DNA from: Crambe crambe
Lineage: Eukaryota > Porifera > Demospongiae > Poecilosclerida > Crambeidae
Reading direction: 5' to 3'
NCBI GenBank assembly: GCA_963924555.1
Contig: OZ004594.1
Span: 5,177,563 to 5,241,562 of the forward strand
Length of the DNA: 64,000 bases
The notes below the pieces were generated by a model. It worked only from the letters and a program-made list of their open reading frames with translations, made no database searches and was not told the DNA's origin. Made by a program: the position numbers and the translations under genes. Below, piece after piece: positions 1 to 13,400 of the stretch; the first letter of the stretch is position 1, and each line of letters begins with the position of its first letter.

Positions 1-30
1 AGGGATCACAGGCAAGAACCCAAGGAAGGC

Positions 31-565
31 ATAGTGGATTCTTTCGGAGATCACTATGTGGGATGCGGTGATAACGGCCATTGCCACGATTCCCTTTGGG
101 ACGTTCTCTTCTCTGCTGCCCAGTCAACTCCCCTTGCCCCTAGGAAGGAAATCCCTTCCCTCATTCCCAGGACCAATAGTCATCCAGCTGACATTTTCCT
201 CCCTAATCGGTACAGAGGTAGTCCTGCTGCCCTAGACATCGCCGTCATTTCCACCCTGCAATCTTCTACCCTGCCTGGTGCCGCCAACACCGAAGGTCAT
301 GCTTTACATGTAGGAGAGGAGAGGAAGATGGCTGCTCACATGAGTCCTGCCGAGCAGTAGGTGTATCTTTCGTCCCCCATGGTGGTCGAATCATTGGGAG
401 GATGGAGCGAAGAGGTGTCCCTTACCATCAGCAGAATTGACCATCACCTGGGTCAGAGGACCGGCTCATCCCCAAAAATCACCCAGTGGAGAGGCAACCA
501 AGCCAGTGGCTCAATCGTATGCCCATCACCTCTCCCTGGATTGATGGAAGCATTTGCATTTTTTT
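31..565 (+). pseudogene. Non-LTR retrotransposon reverse transcriptase, C-terminal remnant
   Basis: The reading from about position 34 (LDSFGDHYVGCG, then RPADIFLPN-type and GHALHVGEERKMAAH segments) resembles the conserved tail found after the reverse-transcriptase domain in many invertebrate LINE-like ORFs. The frame changes near 347 (the CRAVGVSFVP stretch lies in another frame), returns at 379 (MVVESLGGWS), and changes again near 500 (RGN..SQWLNRMPI..SPWIDGS). At least three small indels therefore make it non-functional. The left part lies outside the window. Family assignment rests on recalled resemblance only. Confidence 0.6.
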
Positions 566-654
566 TAATGTTTTTTTCTCTAATAATTAGCTATTAATCT
601 ATGAATGTTTAGTATTCTTCAACTGTAACTTTACCCCAAGTTTATTTCACTTTG

Positions 655-840
<186 letters not shown>

Positions 841-894
841 TTACTAATTACTTTTTCATAATCCACAGGTGTTAGCTCATTAACTGGTTAGTTA

Positions 895-966
895 GCGCAT
901 GCGCTATGGGGCTAGCCGGCCAGCTAGCTAGCTATTGGCCCGGCGCGGCGGCGCGGCGCGGGCGCG
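895..966 (+). promoter_or_regulatory. GC- and CpG-dense segment upstream of the dynamin-like gene
   Basis: This is the only strongly GC-rich, CpG-rich segment in an otherwise AT-rich window. It ends about 50 bp before the proposed start codon at 1017 and contains an ATTGG (inverted CCAAT) at about 933. A promoter or 5' UTR role is inferred from position and composition only. Confidence 0.3.
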
Positions 967-1016
967 CCAACCTTCTAAAATGAAAATTAACTGCAGTTAG
1001 GAGGAGTTCTTCTAGG

Positions 1017-1409
1017 ATGGCTGACCTTTCCTCTGGGCAACCACTCTCAGAGTTATCCAATTGTAAGAGAAGCTACTACGCTTTTATGAAGGAGCGTCGG
1101 AATAATTTATCGCAGCTTCCTCTTGATGACAAGCAGTTTGCAGAAAAAAAATCTTTCTTATGGACAATCGGTCGAAATATAAAGGAAAAGGGGAGAAAGC
1201 TCATGTCAAAGCTTAAAGGTGTCTAAGAAATACACAGTAGCTAGCCCTTGGGGTAAGAGTAGCTAACCCTTGGAGTAGGATACATTGACTGATCCATATA
1301 CTTGCTGCACCACTAAATCATAGTATACCTTCAATATGTAGGACTAGATGAAGACAAAGAATTTGATATAGAAAAATTTACTGATGCCAATTTCCCAGAG
1401 TGCTGTCAT
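1017..1409 (+). CDS. Dynamin-like gene exons 1-2 (N-terminal region)
   Basis: Exon 1 (1017-1218) encodes a Lys/Arg-rich stretch with a probable amphipathic helix (residues about 40-67). An alternative reading runs on to a stop at 1224, giving a 69-residue ORF. The donor at 1219 and the acceptor at 1340-1341 join exon 2 (1342-1409) in frame; exon 2 adds an acidic segment ending in ECCH and closes at a GTAAGC donor. Exon 2 ends in phase 0, matching the phase-0 start of the P-loop exon 8.3 kb downstream. There is no signal peptide, so the protein is probably cytosolic. Confidence 0.6.
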
Positions 1410-4400
1410 GTAAGCAAAAATATAATAATAATAAATAAATAAAATACCAAGTAGAAAAATTAATAAAACTAAATGTAATGTAATGTTTCTGCTCTTGCAT
1501 GCACTCTAGAGCTTCATTCTTCCCATCTCAGTACTTAGTACTGTCATAAAGGAGCTAGAAATTGCATGCCATCTTCTCTTTCTCAGCCATTGCCCAGCAA
1601 ACACTGGTAGTTTAGTGAGGCCAGCGGAACGGAGAAATCACCAAAAAGGGTTTCCAGCTTATACACTTGCAAATCTATGCTACCTTCGGTACCTTGTTGC
1701 TCTTCCCTAAGCTTTAGTTGTGCTTCATAGCATGAACTAGCTTCTCTCTGACTCTGACTCTAGTTACAGGGCTGGCTCATCCAATTCAATATTGGGTGGG
1801 CCACTTTGAAGTGAAAGAGTGCTATCTCTACACTGATAACAGCAGCTGTATTCCCTTAGCAGAGCACATGACATGCTTGTGATTTATATTTTACATGATC
1901 AATGGAAAATGAGTAGTTTCAACACCTTGGGTTAGGCACAGGTGGATTCTGCCAATCCCCCCCCCCCCCCCCCCCCCCAATTATGCTTTTTAGCACTGCC
2001 ACTATTTTCCAAATAATTATTATGCCCAAATATGCCAACACAAAATTATACAAGATTCTGATGCAACACCTACATCACATTCACATGCATCACTGTAAAA
2101 ACTAATGTGTAAAAACAACCCATTTTTAGGTTATCAGAGTTGCAATTTGCAACTCGAGATAACCTAAAAATGGATTGTTTGTACACATTAGTTTTTACAG
2201 TGATGTTGCTTTTAATTAGCACTTAGCAACTAGCCAACTACTAGTGCTGATCCTGTGATTCACTGCTGAATAGAAAGAATAGACCTAGTGCATGGCATGC
2301 AGTAGTGGGTTGTAATGCCAGAAAAATTGCCCAATTATGCCATAATTATGCCCTTTGCCATGACGTACCTATTATGCTAAAATTTATATAATAGTTAGAA
2401 CATGGTAGTCTGGTGATTATGGCCAATAAACAACCGAATCCGAGGGCGCAGCCCGAGGATAAGGTTGTTTATTTGGCCATAATCACCAGGACTACCATGT
2501 TCTAACTGTTATATATCCCCAGGGCGCACGATTTCATTGGTCGGTCTGTAGCTAGAGCGTAGCTACCCCTTAGTTACGAAACAAAACGAAAACTCCTGCC
2601 ATGGCTTGTCCCTGTCCTGGGATGTGCCGTTGTTCAGACTCGAACTCTACAGTAAGCTTACAGAGCCTCGTGCTCTCAAGCAAGACTACGAACTACGGGG
2701 CTCCTCCCATTCCCACCACACCCAGCTATTAACGAGTTCCTCCACCCACGTTTTGGCGAAGCTAGCGGAAGGTATGACGCCAAAAAATACCAATGGGCCT
2801 TAGAAATAATTTCTTCTTGTGGAAAATTGCAAAAAAAAAAAAAAAGCTATGAAGTTTCCTTGTGACCCAGCACCAGATGACTTCTTCATTTTCCAACAAT
2901 CAGCTATAAACTACCCAGAGACAGAAATAGATTCTTTAGTAATAGTTAATGACAATGTTATAGACTGATCGTTAACTTCATAATCATCTTCTTCCAACAG
3001 TCAGCTATGAACTACCAACATAATACAGAGACAGAAATAAACTCTTTAGTAATAGCTAATTAATGACAATGTTATCTGATCATTATCTCATGATTATCTT
3101 CATTATCATCTTCTTCCAACAGTCAGCTTCAGAAAACCTAAAACTGTTGCTATTCATAGCCTGGGGAACAGTGCGTTTATGAGTCATAAACGCATTTTAC
3201 CCTGAGGGAAGGAATTTATGACAGTAAGAGCACTTTTCTCTATGGGAGTAAATGTATTAGGTGGGATATATGCTGGCATAATCCGCCTGTGCCTACCTTG
3301 GGTTTGCTAAATGAAGTGTAAGAATTTCTTCTAGTTTTCACATTAATTAGTAAGGTGGGCCATGGCCCCCCTGGCCCACCCTCACGAGCCAGCCCTGTAA
3401 GTTGGAAACCCCACCCCTTGCATGGCAATTATCATTTTTCTACTTGGTATGCAGTTCCACTTGATAAATAAAATAACAAGTGAAGGGGAAAAAATTTATG
3501 CTAAATAAAAAGGCCGTGTAGGATTAGTCTGTACTTTTACCTGTAGCAGTTTCTGTGAACAAACATCAAAATTATGCTGCCTTCAATAATAATCCCTACA
3601 TCACTGCCTCCCACCAAGCTGCTTTAATTCATGTCAGTGTAAAAGTGTTCTGCTTGGTTTAGGCAGTGATGTAGGGATTATTATTGAAGGCAGCTTTTTG
3701 TTGACAGAAACTGTTAAAGTACAGGCTAACCCTACATGGCCTTTTTATTTAGCATAAATTGTTTTCCCTTCACTTGTTTGTTTATTTTTTTATCAACTCA
3801 TGTTTAGTTATGATTATCTTCGCCACGCGTGGGGGCGCACCACACACGTGATCATAACAGACATGCGCACAAATGATGTCATTTTAAATTTAAAGACATT
3901 GTATTGAAAGTCATTCGATATGACTGATTATTTTGGAGGAAATCTCTGTGGATAATGATGGTAAAAAGCACAATATGTGGTTATAACTGTACAAGTTGAT
4001 ATGAATTTGATTGCAGTTACAGCCATCAAAGAAGAAGATGATGATGATGATGATGATGAACGAATCATAAAAATTTTTAGATTTAGACGGTGGCTGGTGC
4101 CGATTGTTAATGCTGTTCTGGAGGAGTTTGAGCAGACATATCATCTTCTGCATTGTTTTCCAGATGTAAGGAGCCTGTAGCAAGAATAGAAGAGATACAG
4201 AGAGTCTAGTTTGTAGTGTTCTAATGAGAGAAGCCACGCCCATTCCGGACTAACCCTACGCTACCGCACTCTCTGATAATAGCTAGTGAACTCAATAAAA
4301 AATGGCACTTTACTACTTGTGTTTAAGCCATCAAAACCATGTGGCAACTTTAGTAAAAATAACATAGACTTGTATCTAAAGATTGTTGAAGAGGTGTGAA

Positions 4401-7400
4401 GCCTTGGCAGAATTATAGGTGTTTATGATCATCAAAAATTATGCTGGAAAATATAAACTTGGAGGAGCTAAGTATAACTTCAGCATACCATATTCAAGCA
4501 TTTTTCAATGAAGAATTATGGTAGTCTTTTATTCGGTACAGTACGATTATTTTAGCACATGTGCAACAATATCTACAGACTTCGCTTCACAGCTGCTGAA
4601 TTTCCTTTTTCACTTGGCTTGCATACTATTTTTGGCCTTCATTTCTTCAGGTATAGCCCTCTTCACGATCATGGCGACTTCTTAATTGATGGAATCTAGC
4701 TAGCTAAGAAGAAAGTGGACCAGAAAGTTAGGTAAGTGAAGCGAATCTAGCAAACTTCTTTTTCAACAGCAGACAGAACAATTAAAATATTCAAAAACAG
4801 CATGAGGCCTTATATGGTCTCAGTGACATCAATTAACACTAAGCTAGCTAATTACCCATACACACAACAAAGGTCCTAAAGTTCTAGAAGGTTCCAGACT
4901 AGATGGTTCGGTAATCTGGTAGCTATGTGCCGCCACAGGACTCCCCCCCAGAACCGTCGTTGTATGGTGGACGTGGCTTTGTAGGTGGACGTCCTCTGCG
5001 CCGTGGCTTGGCTACTTGGACTGGTTCGTCTGTGTCAAGGTGAGCCGGTTTGAGGCGGTCAATGGAGACTGTGTTGGGCTTGCCACCAAAATCAATAGTG
5101 AAGAACTTCGGGTCCCTGCTTATAACGTGGAAAGGTCCCTCATATGGGCTTTGGAGTGCTGAGTGCCTGGTGTCACGACAGATGAAGACATAATCACTAT
5201 TCCGTAGGTCAAAGGGCATAGATGATTTTGGTTTGCAATGGCGGGTGGTGGGTATAGGTGAAAACTTGCTGACAATTTCTCGCAGCTGTGGTAGGACACT
5301 GGCTGGTGTGTGAGTTGTTGGAGTAGTGGCAATGAAATCACCAGGGACTGTGACAGGAGCACCAAATAAAAGTTCAGCCGAGGAACACCTGAGATCATCT
5401 TTTGGGGCTGTACGAATGCCCAGCAATACCCAAGGTAGTGCGTCTAGCCAGTTCGGGCCTGTAAGTCGAGCTCTAAGGGAGGACTTCAGGTGTCAGTGAA
5501 AACGTTCTACAAGGCCGTTTGCCTGTGGATGGTAAGCAGTTGTGTGATGCAAGAGCTTGGCGATGGTGGACCATAACTTTGAGGTGAATTGGGAGCCTCT
5601 GTCAGAGGTCAAATCCAATGGCATGCCAAAATGGGCAATCCAGTGGAAGACTAATGCCCTGGCACACGTCTCAGTGTCAGTTCCCTTCAGTGGGATTGCT
5701 TCCGGCCATCTGGTAAACCGGTCCACGATGGTGAGGAGGTGTGTGATGGCGGTAGTGGGCCAACAAGGTCAATGTGAATGTGATCGAATCGACGGTGTGG
5801 CACCTCAAAAACCTGGGGTGGGGCTCTTGTGTGTTGTTGGACCTTGGATTCTTGACAAGCTATGCAAGTCTTCACCCACTGGGCTACTTCCTTGTGCACC
5901 CCTTTCCACACATACCTATCCGTAATGAGCTTTTGGGTTGTCCGGATGGAGGGATGTGATAGGCTATGTACAACATCAAATACTGTCTTACGGAAACTCC
6001 TGGGGACAATCGGTCTTGGCTGGCCAGTTGAGATATCGCAGAGAAGTGTCGTATCTGTTGGACCAAATGGGATATCTTGGAGTGACAATCCTGAAGTGGC
6101 AGTTTTGTATGTGTCCATCTCCTGGTCGTCCTGCTGTGCTGTTGCCATGGCAGTGAAGTCAATCCCCTGGCCGAAACTGTGCACACCATTGATGACAATC
6201 CGTGAGTGCGTCTGCCACAAGATTGGTCTTTCCTGCTATGTGCTTAACACAGGTGGTGTACTCTGAAATTGCAGCTAAATGTCGCTGTTGTCGGGCTGAC
6301 CAAGGTTCAGATACTTTGGCAAAAGCAAATGTGAGTGGCTTGTGATCTGTGAAAACCGTGAAATCTCTCCCTTCCAGGAAGTAACGGAAATGCCGCACAG
6401 CTAGATAAACAGCCAGGAGCTCACGGTCGAAGGTGCTGTATTTCTTCTCTGCTGGTCGGAGTGCTTTGCTGAAAAAAGCAAGTGGTTGCCATGAATCGTC
6501 AACGAGCTGTTCAAGTACTGCACCTACGGCAACACTTGAAGCATCAACAGTGACAGCCAAGGGAGCATTGGTTTGGGCATGGTAGCATGGACTAAGGCTT
6601 CCTTGGTACGTTCAAATGCCAATATGCTTTCCTCAGTCCACTGCAGCTGTTTCGGTTTCCCTGCAGTAGTTTGATACAGAGGCTGCATGATATGAGCCGC
6701 TGACGGAATGAAACGATGATAGAAATTCACCATGCCGAGGAACTCTTGTAATCCCTTGACTGTTGAAGGTCTGGTGAACTTCCTGATAGCTGCTGTCTTG
6801 CAAGGTAGGGGTGTGATGCCATGTTTTGTGATGTGGTGTCCCAGGAAATCGATCTCCTGCTTGCCGAACTGGCACTTGGCTAAGTTGAGTACAAGGCCAT
6901 ACTGTTGAAGCTGTTTGAACAACTGTCGCAGGTGCTTTCGGTGTTCTGCCCTGTTGCGGCTGGCAACCAGTATGTCATCGATGTAGCCAAAGGTGAAGTC
7001 CAGGCCCTGAAGTACAGTGTCTATGAGACGCTGAAACGTCTGTGCTGCGTTTTTCAGGCCAAAAGGCATACGGAGAAATTCCCACAACCCAAAAGGGGTG
7101 ATGACGGCTGTCTTGGGGATGTCATCTGGGTGGACTGGAATTTGGTGGTAGCTTCGGACTAGGTCAATCTTGGAGAAGACTCTGGCGCCAGCCAAATTAG
7201 CTGCAAAATCCCGTATATGTGGCACAGGATAGCGATCTGGTGTTGTTGCGGCATTCAATCGGCGAAAATCTCCGCATGGCCTCCAATCACCTGAAGATTT
7301 GGGCACCATGTGGAGGGGTGAGGACCATTGGCTATTGGAACGGCGGATGATGCCCATCTCCTCCATTTTCTTAAACTCTTCCTTGGCTATCTGTAACTTG

Positions 7401-10400
7401 TCCGGGGGAAGTCGTCGTGCCCGTGCATGAACAGGTGGTCCTTTCGTGGGGATGAAGAGGTCCACACCATGCTTGGGGGTGGGGTTATCGAATGATGGCG
7501 TAGTGATTTCAGGAAAATCGGCCAGCAGCTTGGCAAACTCATCGCCTGCTGAGGCAATAGAGTCCAGATGAGGTGCGGCTGTAGTAATGCTGTGCAACCC
7601 AATGGAGGTGAAATCAGAAGAGTCAATTAGACGTTGACCCTTAATATCAACGAGGATTGAGTGTGCTCGGAGAAAGTCTGCCCCCAACAACGGTTGAGAG
7701 ACTTCTGCAACAGTGAAAGTCCACTGGAAACACCGCTTGTTGAATTGCAGTGGAATTTTGTGTTTCCCAAAGGTTCGGATGCAACTACCATTGGCAGCAG
7801 TTAGCTTGGCGCCTTGATTGCTAGAGAGCTTGTCGGCCCTGGTGGCTGGTATGACGCTAATCTCTGCTCCTGTATCAACTAGAAAGCGGCATCTGAAAGC
7901 ACGATCTCGGGCATAAAGAAGGCGATTGTTATTGTGGCCGGCCGCCATCGCTACTGATGGCCGGCCTGGGAGTTTCCCGGGAATTTGCAGGGTTGTACAC
8001 ACTTCCTTGCCTTGTCACCAAACTTATTGTGGTAGAAACACCATTCAGCATTGAAGTTGGCGTCATTTGACTTTGCTGGGGCTGTAGACTTTCCTCTAGC
8101 TTGGCGGTGGGGGTAGGCTGCCTTGTGGAGTGCAGAGCTACTGTTGTGGTCCATGGACAACCATAGTTGATCAGCCTGTTCGGCCACTTTACGTGGGTCG
8201 GTAAAGTCAGCATCTGCCAGCTGGAGGTGGATGGCGTCCGACATCCGGTTTAAGAATAGCTGCTCGAACAGCATGCACGGTTGGTGTCCATCCAGCAGAG
8301 ACAGCATCTCATCCATGAGCGCTGAAGGCATCCTGTCTCCCAGGTCATCCATATTGAGGAGCTTGTTGGCCCGCACTCGACGGGAGAGCCCAAAAGTCTT
8401 CAGGAGGCGGGTTTTGATGGCTTCATATTTATTTTCTGTTGGAGGGTTAGAGAGTAGGTCTAAGAGACGGCTAGCAGTGTCCTGGTCCAGAGCAGCTACA
8501 ATGTAGGCATACTTGGTTGGATCTGCTGTGATGCCACGTATAGTGAACTGGGCTTCTGCTTGTTGGAACCACACATGGGGTTGGGCAGTCCAGAAAGTTG
8601 GCAACTTTGTACTTACAGCGTTTGTGTCTGTCATTGTGCTCCAAAAGACGTTTTGGAGGTCGGGGTCACCACTGAAGCGAATCTAGCAAACTTCTTTTTC
8701 AACAGCAGACAGAACAATTAAAATATTCAAAAACAATATGGTCTCAGTGACATCAATTAACACTAAGCTAGCTAATTACCCATACACACAACAAAGGTCC
8801 TAAAGTTCTAGAAGGTTCCAGACTAGATGGTTCGGTAATCTGGTAGCTATGTGCCGCCACAGTAAGTTACATATAGTGCCGTAGTTGAATGTACGAACGT
8901 CTAAACAATTGGAAAAAAATTCGATAGGGAATTTTTCGATAGATAGACTGATTACCGAATTTTTATCCCCACCAAAATTATCCTGTTGTACGGTAGTTCT
9001 CCACTAGCATAGCAGCCCAATGATTATTAAATCTTATCAGCAAGTCAAGGCATGAAGTATTGAGCTATAGGTCAAGGATGCAGATGAATTTGAAATAAAG
9101 TCTGCTGGTAGCTAGATGGATTGGTGAATCCCTGAGTTGATAGAGTAGTGTATGATCTAGCACGCACATATCTAGAGCTAGAGCTAGAGCTAGAACTTAG
9201 CTAGCTGAGTAATATCATAATTTTGAATAATTGGATAGCAAATACATGTGCATGCATGTTAAAAATGGCTTCCAATAATTAAGTTAATTGAGTACTGTGC
9301 TCCGTAGTGTCTCCTTTTACATCGACTCTTTCAAGGATTGACGAGTACAAAAGATCGTAGCTGGTAGAATTTGGAGTGGATCTATCCAGAAATCATAACT
9401 GTAGTTTGAGTGGTTCGCAAGATATGGTTGTCTAAGAATAATAGAGAGAAGAATTCAGCGACTTACCTGCTTGCCATATTTCTGAAACAGTAAGATCCCT
9501 TGTCCTGTCTCTGCACTTTGTAGTATGCTCTAGTAGGCTGGATGATCATTCACAGTAGTTTTTGTTAAGTCTAAGTGGGGGAACTAGAATTGATTTCACT
9601 TTTGTATTAGTCTATATGCTGTCCGCGTCATCCCTACATAGAGAGAGAACTACCACTCTCTCTGATAATATTATTAGTATGTAAATTTTGTTCCAGGATA
9701 TTTGTTCAGAACTTCGAATTATCAATGGAAAGCATGGTTTAGGTTTGATAGATCTTGATGAAACAGTAAGACTATTATCAAAGAAGGAGGTATCAGTAAG
9801 CTTCTATGGATCATATAATGCAGGAAAGAGTACTCTTCTAAATGCTATACTGCAAAATGAGTAAGTACAAACTATAGATAATTGGTGAGCACACACACTG
9901 ATCATGTTAGTGATAATATGATGTACATGGACCAGCAAGTAAATCTTTCTAGGGAGTCTTGCAAAATCACAGTCAATCTGCACGCGTGTGCAAAATTTTT
10001 AAATAGTGTATCAGCCATCTTGCTCAAAATAATGATGATGCAATGACACAACATTTATTGTAATGGACTTGCATGGAAATATAGCTGTAATATTATGAGA
10101 ATTGGCTGTACTGTAACAGTTTTCCTTTGATCATTTATGTAGCCAGATTTGTATGACTGTGATTGGCCTTATGTAATCTTATGCCATGTTTTCGGGCAGT
10201 GGCATAGCCAGGGAGGGCAGGGGAGGCATTTGCCCCCTTTCAGAGTTCATTCACGTGTGTTGACTTGTAAATTATAAATTGTGTTATCTGTATTCACTCC
10301 TTACGGTATGAAACTGATGTTTAGTAGTCTTAACCTGGAAAGATTGCAGAGAGGCTAACTATAAGGTTATTTCTTATGGCAGTAACATTTGAGCAATCTT

Positions 10401-13400
10401 GCAAGTTTGCTTCTCAAGTTCAAAGGTTAGTATAACTTTTGCCATGCGCACAGCTACAGCAATATTAATAGCTAATGAAGGATGCTAAGTAAAAAGGCCA
10501 TGTAGGGTTAGTCTGTACTTTTACCTATAGCAGTTTCTGTGAACAAACATCAAAATTATGCTGCCTTCAAAGATAATCCCTACATCACTGCCTCCCACCA
10601 AGCTGTTTTAATCGTTCATATCAATGTAAAAGTGTTCTGCTTGGTTTAGGCAGTGATGTAGGGATTATTAGTATTGAAGGCAGCATAATGTTGACATTCG
10701 TTCACAGAAACTGCTATAGGTAAAAAAGTACAGACTAACCCTACATGGCCTTTTTATTTAGCATAATTTTTTCCCCTTCGCTTGTTTGTTTTATCTTACT
10801 GTATCAACATTAATATTTTTAATTAAGTATCTTTGCCACGTGTGGCAAAGATACTTAATGCGAGATGACAGATGCGAGATGACAGATGCGAGCGTACATG
10901 ATAAAATGGCTGACATTGTATCGTTTATAATGAAAAGTCGTTCGTTATTTTGGAGGAAACTGTGAGGATAAGTTATAACTGATTGTTGTAGCTATGTGAA
11001 AGAATCATGAAGTTACAACCTGTATAAGAAGATGAATCTGATGATTAACGAATCATAAAAATGATTTAGACGGCGGCTGGTGCCAATTGTTGACGCTGTT
11101 TTGAGCAGACATAATAATCATCCTCTGCATTGTTTTCCAGATGTACGCAGTTTAGTTGAGCCTGTAGCAAGAATAGAAGAGATACAGAGAGCCTAGTTTG
11201 TATTGTTCTAATGAGAGAAGCCACACCCATTCTGTACTAACCTTACATAGAGAATGCTACTGCACTCAATAATTAATTGACCACAGTTATGTTTGCATGC
11301 AACCACCAACACGTGTAGTTACATAAGCTGGGCTATACGATAACTGCATAGATTTTTCAAGAAAGTTTCAAGGCCATCTGATGAATCAAATTATATACAT
11401 AATTATTTGTAATGGATAACACAATAATTGGCGAGCGAGCGAAGCCCCACACTAATTGGTCAAAATGGAAAAATTGCGATATTTATATGTTACACGTACG
11501 TCACTCAAAATGCGCATGCGCTTACACATGCGCATGAAATAGCTACTAAGCAACGTCATAATAAGCAATCATTTCTGTTAAGCTTGAAGTTGAAACACTA
11601 TTGTAGCGAGTATTATGGAACCCAGAGAACCAGAAAACAAGCGAAGGAGGGTCCCAGAACACCCTCTAGAAACTGACCAGCAAAGAAGAGCGAGACCTCA
11701 TGAAAGAAATGAAAGAGACAGAGCTAGAAGGAGAACAGAGTCAAAGGAACAGAGAAAAACAAGACTAGCAAAGAAATGTGACAGATAGAGCCAGGAGGGA
11801 ATGTACAGAGTCAGCAGAAGATAATGCTGCAAGAGCAGAGCAAATGAGAGCCAGAAGGAGAGCAGAGTCAGCAGAACACAGAGCTGCCAGATTAGAGCAA
11901 ATGAGGCCTCATTATTTGAGAGACTAGCTACTGAGTCTGAACAGGAGTGGTAGCCTGGGTTCAGAGAAGACACTCTAATGCTAACTGGGAATGCACCAAG
12001 TCAGTTAACAACCTGAATAGCTAGATATCGAAAGTCACTGTTGGGGCTATATAATCATAAGTGAGGAAGGAGCACATTGAAATGACCATCGGCTGCTTGC
12101 TCGCACAACTAATGCTATATGAGCATCTCTAGTATGTAATGTATACATACAGTGATACTGGCAATCAAATCTCTCAATCACCCTCAACTTCTGAATAGAA
12201 ACCACAGCCACCTCCAGGTACATAGCCAGGATTTTATCATAGGGGGTGCTTAGTAAGAAAAGAAATATCCGCATGCACATGTGCACGGAAAAATTTTTGC
12301 TTACCCATGCCCATTTCCCCACTAACCACACCTTTACAGTTTAGCTCTATTTGAGCTTGGTGGATCTGGGAAAAAAAAACTATTACGTAGTAAGTAGATC
12401 GGTAGATCTTGGTCTGTTAATAATTAGCTAGCTATTTACACATCCAGTGCAGCTCAAGGGGGTGCTCAAGCCCCCTGAGCCCCTCCCTGGCTATGCGCCT
12501 GACCTCCTGTCCCATATCAGGTTCAAATTCAGACACTGATAGTGATCTTGATCTTCCCTGCTCTGATTCTCTCCCACCATCACCAAAGCAGCCATGTATC
12601 GAGTAAGAGCGTGAAGCATAAGCAGCCTGTATTGATGTAGCTGACTTGGCAAGAGAAGAATTTCTTTGAACAGTGAAAAGTATAACTTCTACTGCAACCA
12701 TTTCACTCCTGATATTGATTACAAGTTCCCACGCAAAGGGAGCCATAGGTTTCTACATCAGTACTTGAGGAAGTACAGCTGATTAACATGCAGCAGAATG
12801 GGGAATACTGTCTCCCTTGAACAGGAAGATATTCTGCTCACTTGTAGAGATGATTGTCTTGTGTGGTCGCAGAATATTTCTCTTTATGGTCATTGTGACA
12901 GCAGCACAGATTTGGAAGTTCAAGGTGCTCAATCAAACCATGGCAATTTTTGGGCCTTGCTCAATTTCAGAATCTTGGCAGGAGATATGCACTTGAGAGA
13001 CCACCTTCAGAGAGCAGCTAGAAATGCCACGTACATATCCCCCGACACCCAGAATCAGTTGATCAACATACATTCGTGACACAATCTTGAGAAAGGTTCG
13101 TATCAGTTGTTTCTACACCAGTCACCAACTGTTTCAATAAGCATTGTTTTGAGGTATGTTGATCCTGAACTTCCTTTATCTTGTTATATTCTGGAATGTG
13201 ACAGTGGCGTAACTGGTGAGAACTGATTCTCGGTTTTCTCACAAATCATTTGGATCCATCCAAGATGCGACATCAAGCTTATGATGGGGTCAGCAATATG
13301 TCAGGCAGACGAGCGGGACTGCTGCTAGAATATCTTCTTGCCTTATACACACATTGTGCTTCCCACCATTTGAACCTGGTGGTTGTAGCTTCATTGAGGA

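Larger units (their letters stand above)
1764..3400. mobile_element. Candidate DNA element with 17-bp terminal inverted repeats
   Basis: TTACAGGGCTGGCTCAT at 1764 is matched in inverted orientation by the end at 3384-3400 (one difference). No coding capacity was seen, and I could not recognise a target duplication. Two smaller perfect-type hairpins lie inside, so the element may be a shell for later insertions. Confidence 0.35.
4732..8866 (-). mobile_element. Ty3/Gypsy-type LTR retrotransposon with 5-bp target duplication
   Basis: LTRs at 4737-4937 and 8673-8861 start TG and end CA, and GTAAG is duplicated at 4732-4736 and 8862-8866. The element reads on the minus strand in the order gag, protease, reverse transcriptase, RNase H, integrase, which is the Gypsy order. 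The LTRs are identical except for a 12-bp indel, implying recent insertion. Pol nevertheless carries three frame changes and one stop, so this copy cannot make a full Pol. It lies antisense within intron 2 of the dynamin-like gene. Confidence 0.93.
1410..9696 (+). other. Intron 2 of the dynamin-like gene, filled with mobile elements
   Basis: An 8.3 kb intron that holds, in order, a 1.6 kb inverted-repeat element with two nested hairpins, one palindromic composite element, a complete Gypsy retrotransposon and the end of another repeat (9459-9668). The gaps 1410-1763 and 8867-9458 show only AT-rich sequence with short GCTA-type runs and no supportable gene. Confidence 0.6.

Noticed and set aside
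3911..4243. Overlapping ORFs on both strands with poly-Asp/poly-Ile
   Set aside because: They lie over the (GAT)n run of a repeat element that occurs three times in the window; the other copies do not keep the frames.
5557..6266. Plus-strand ORFs across the integrase region
   Set aside because: They are the antisense shadow of the Gypsy pol, whose minus-strand frames carry the catalytic motifs.
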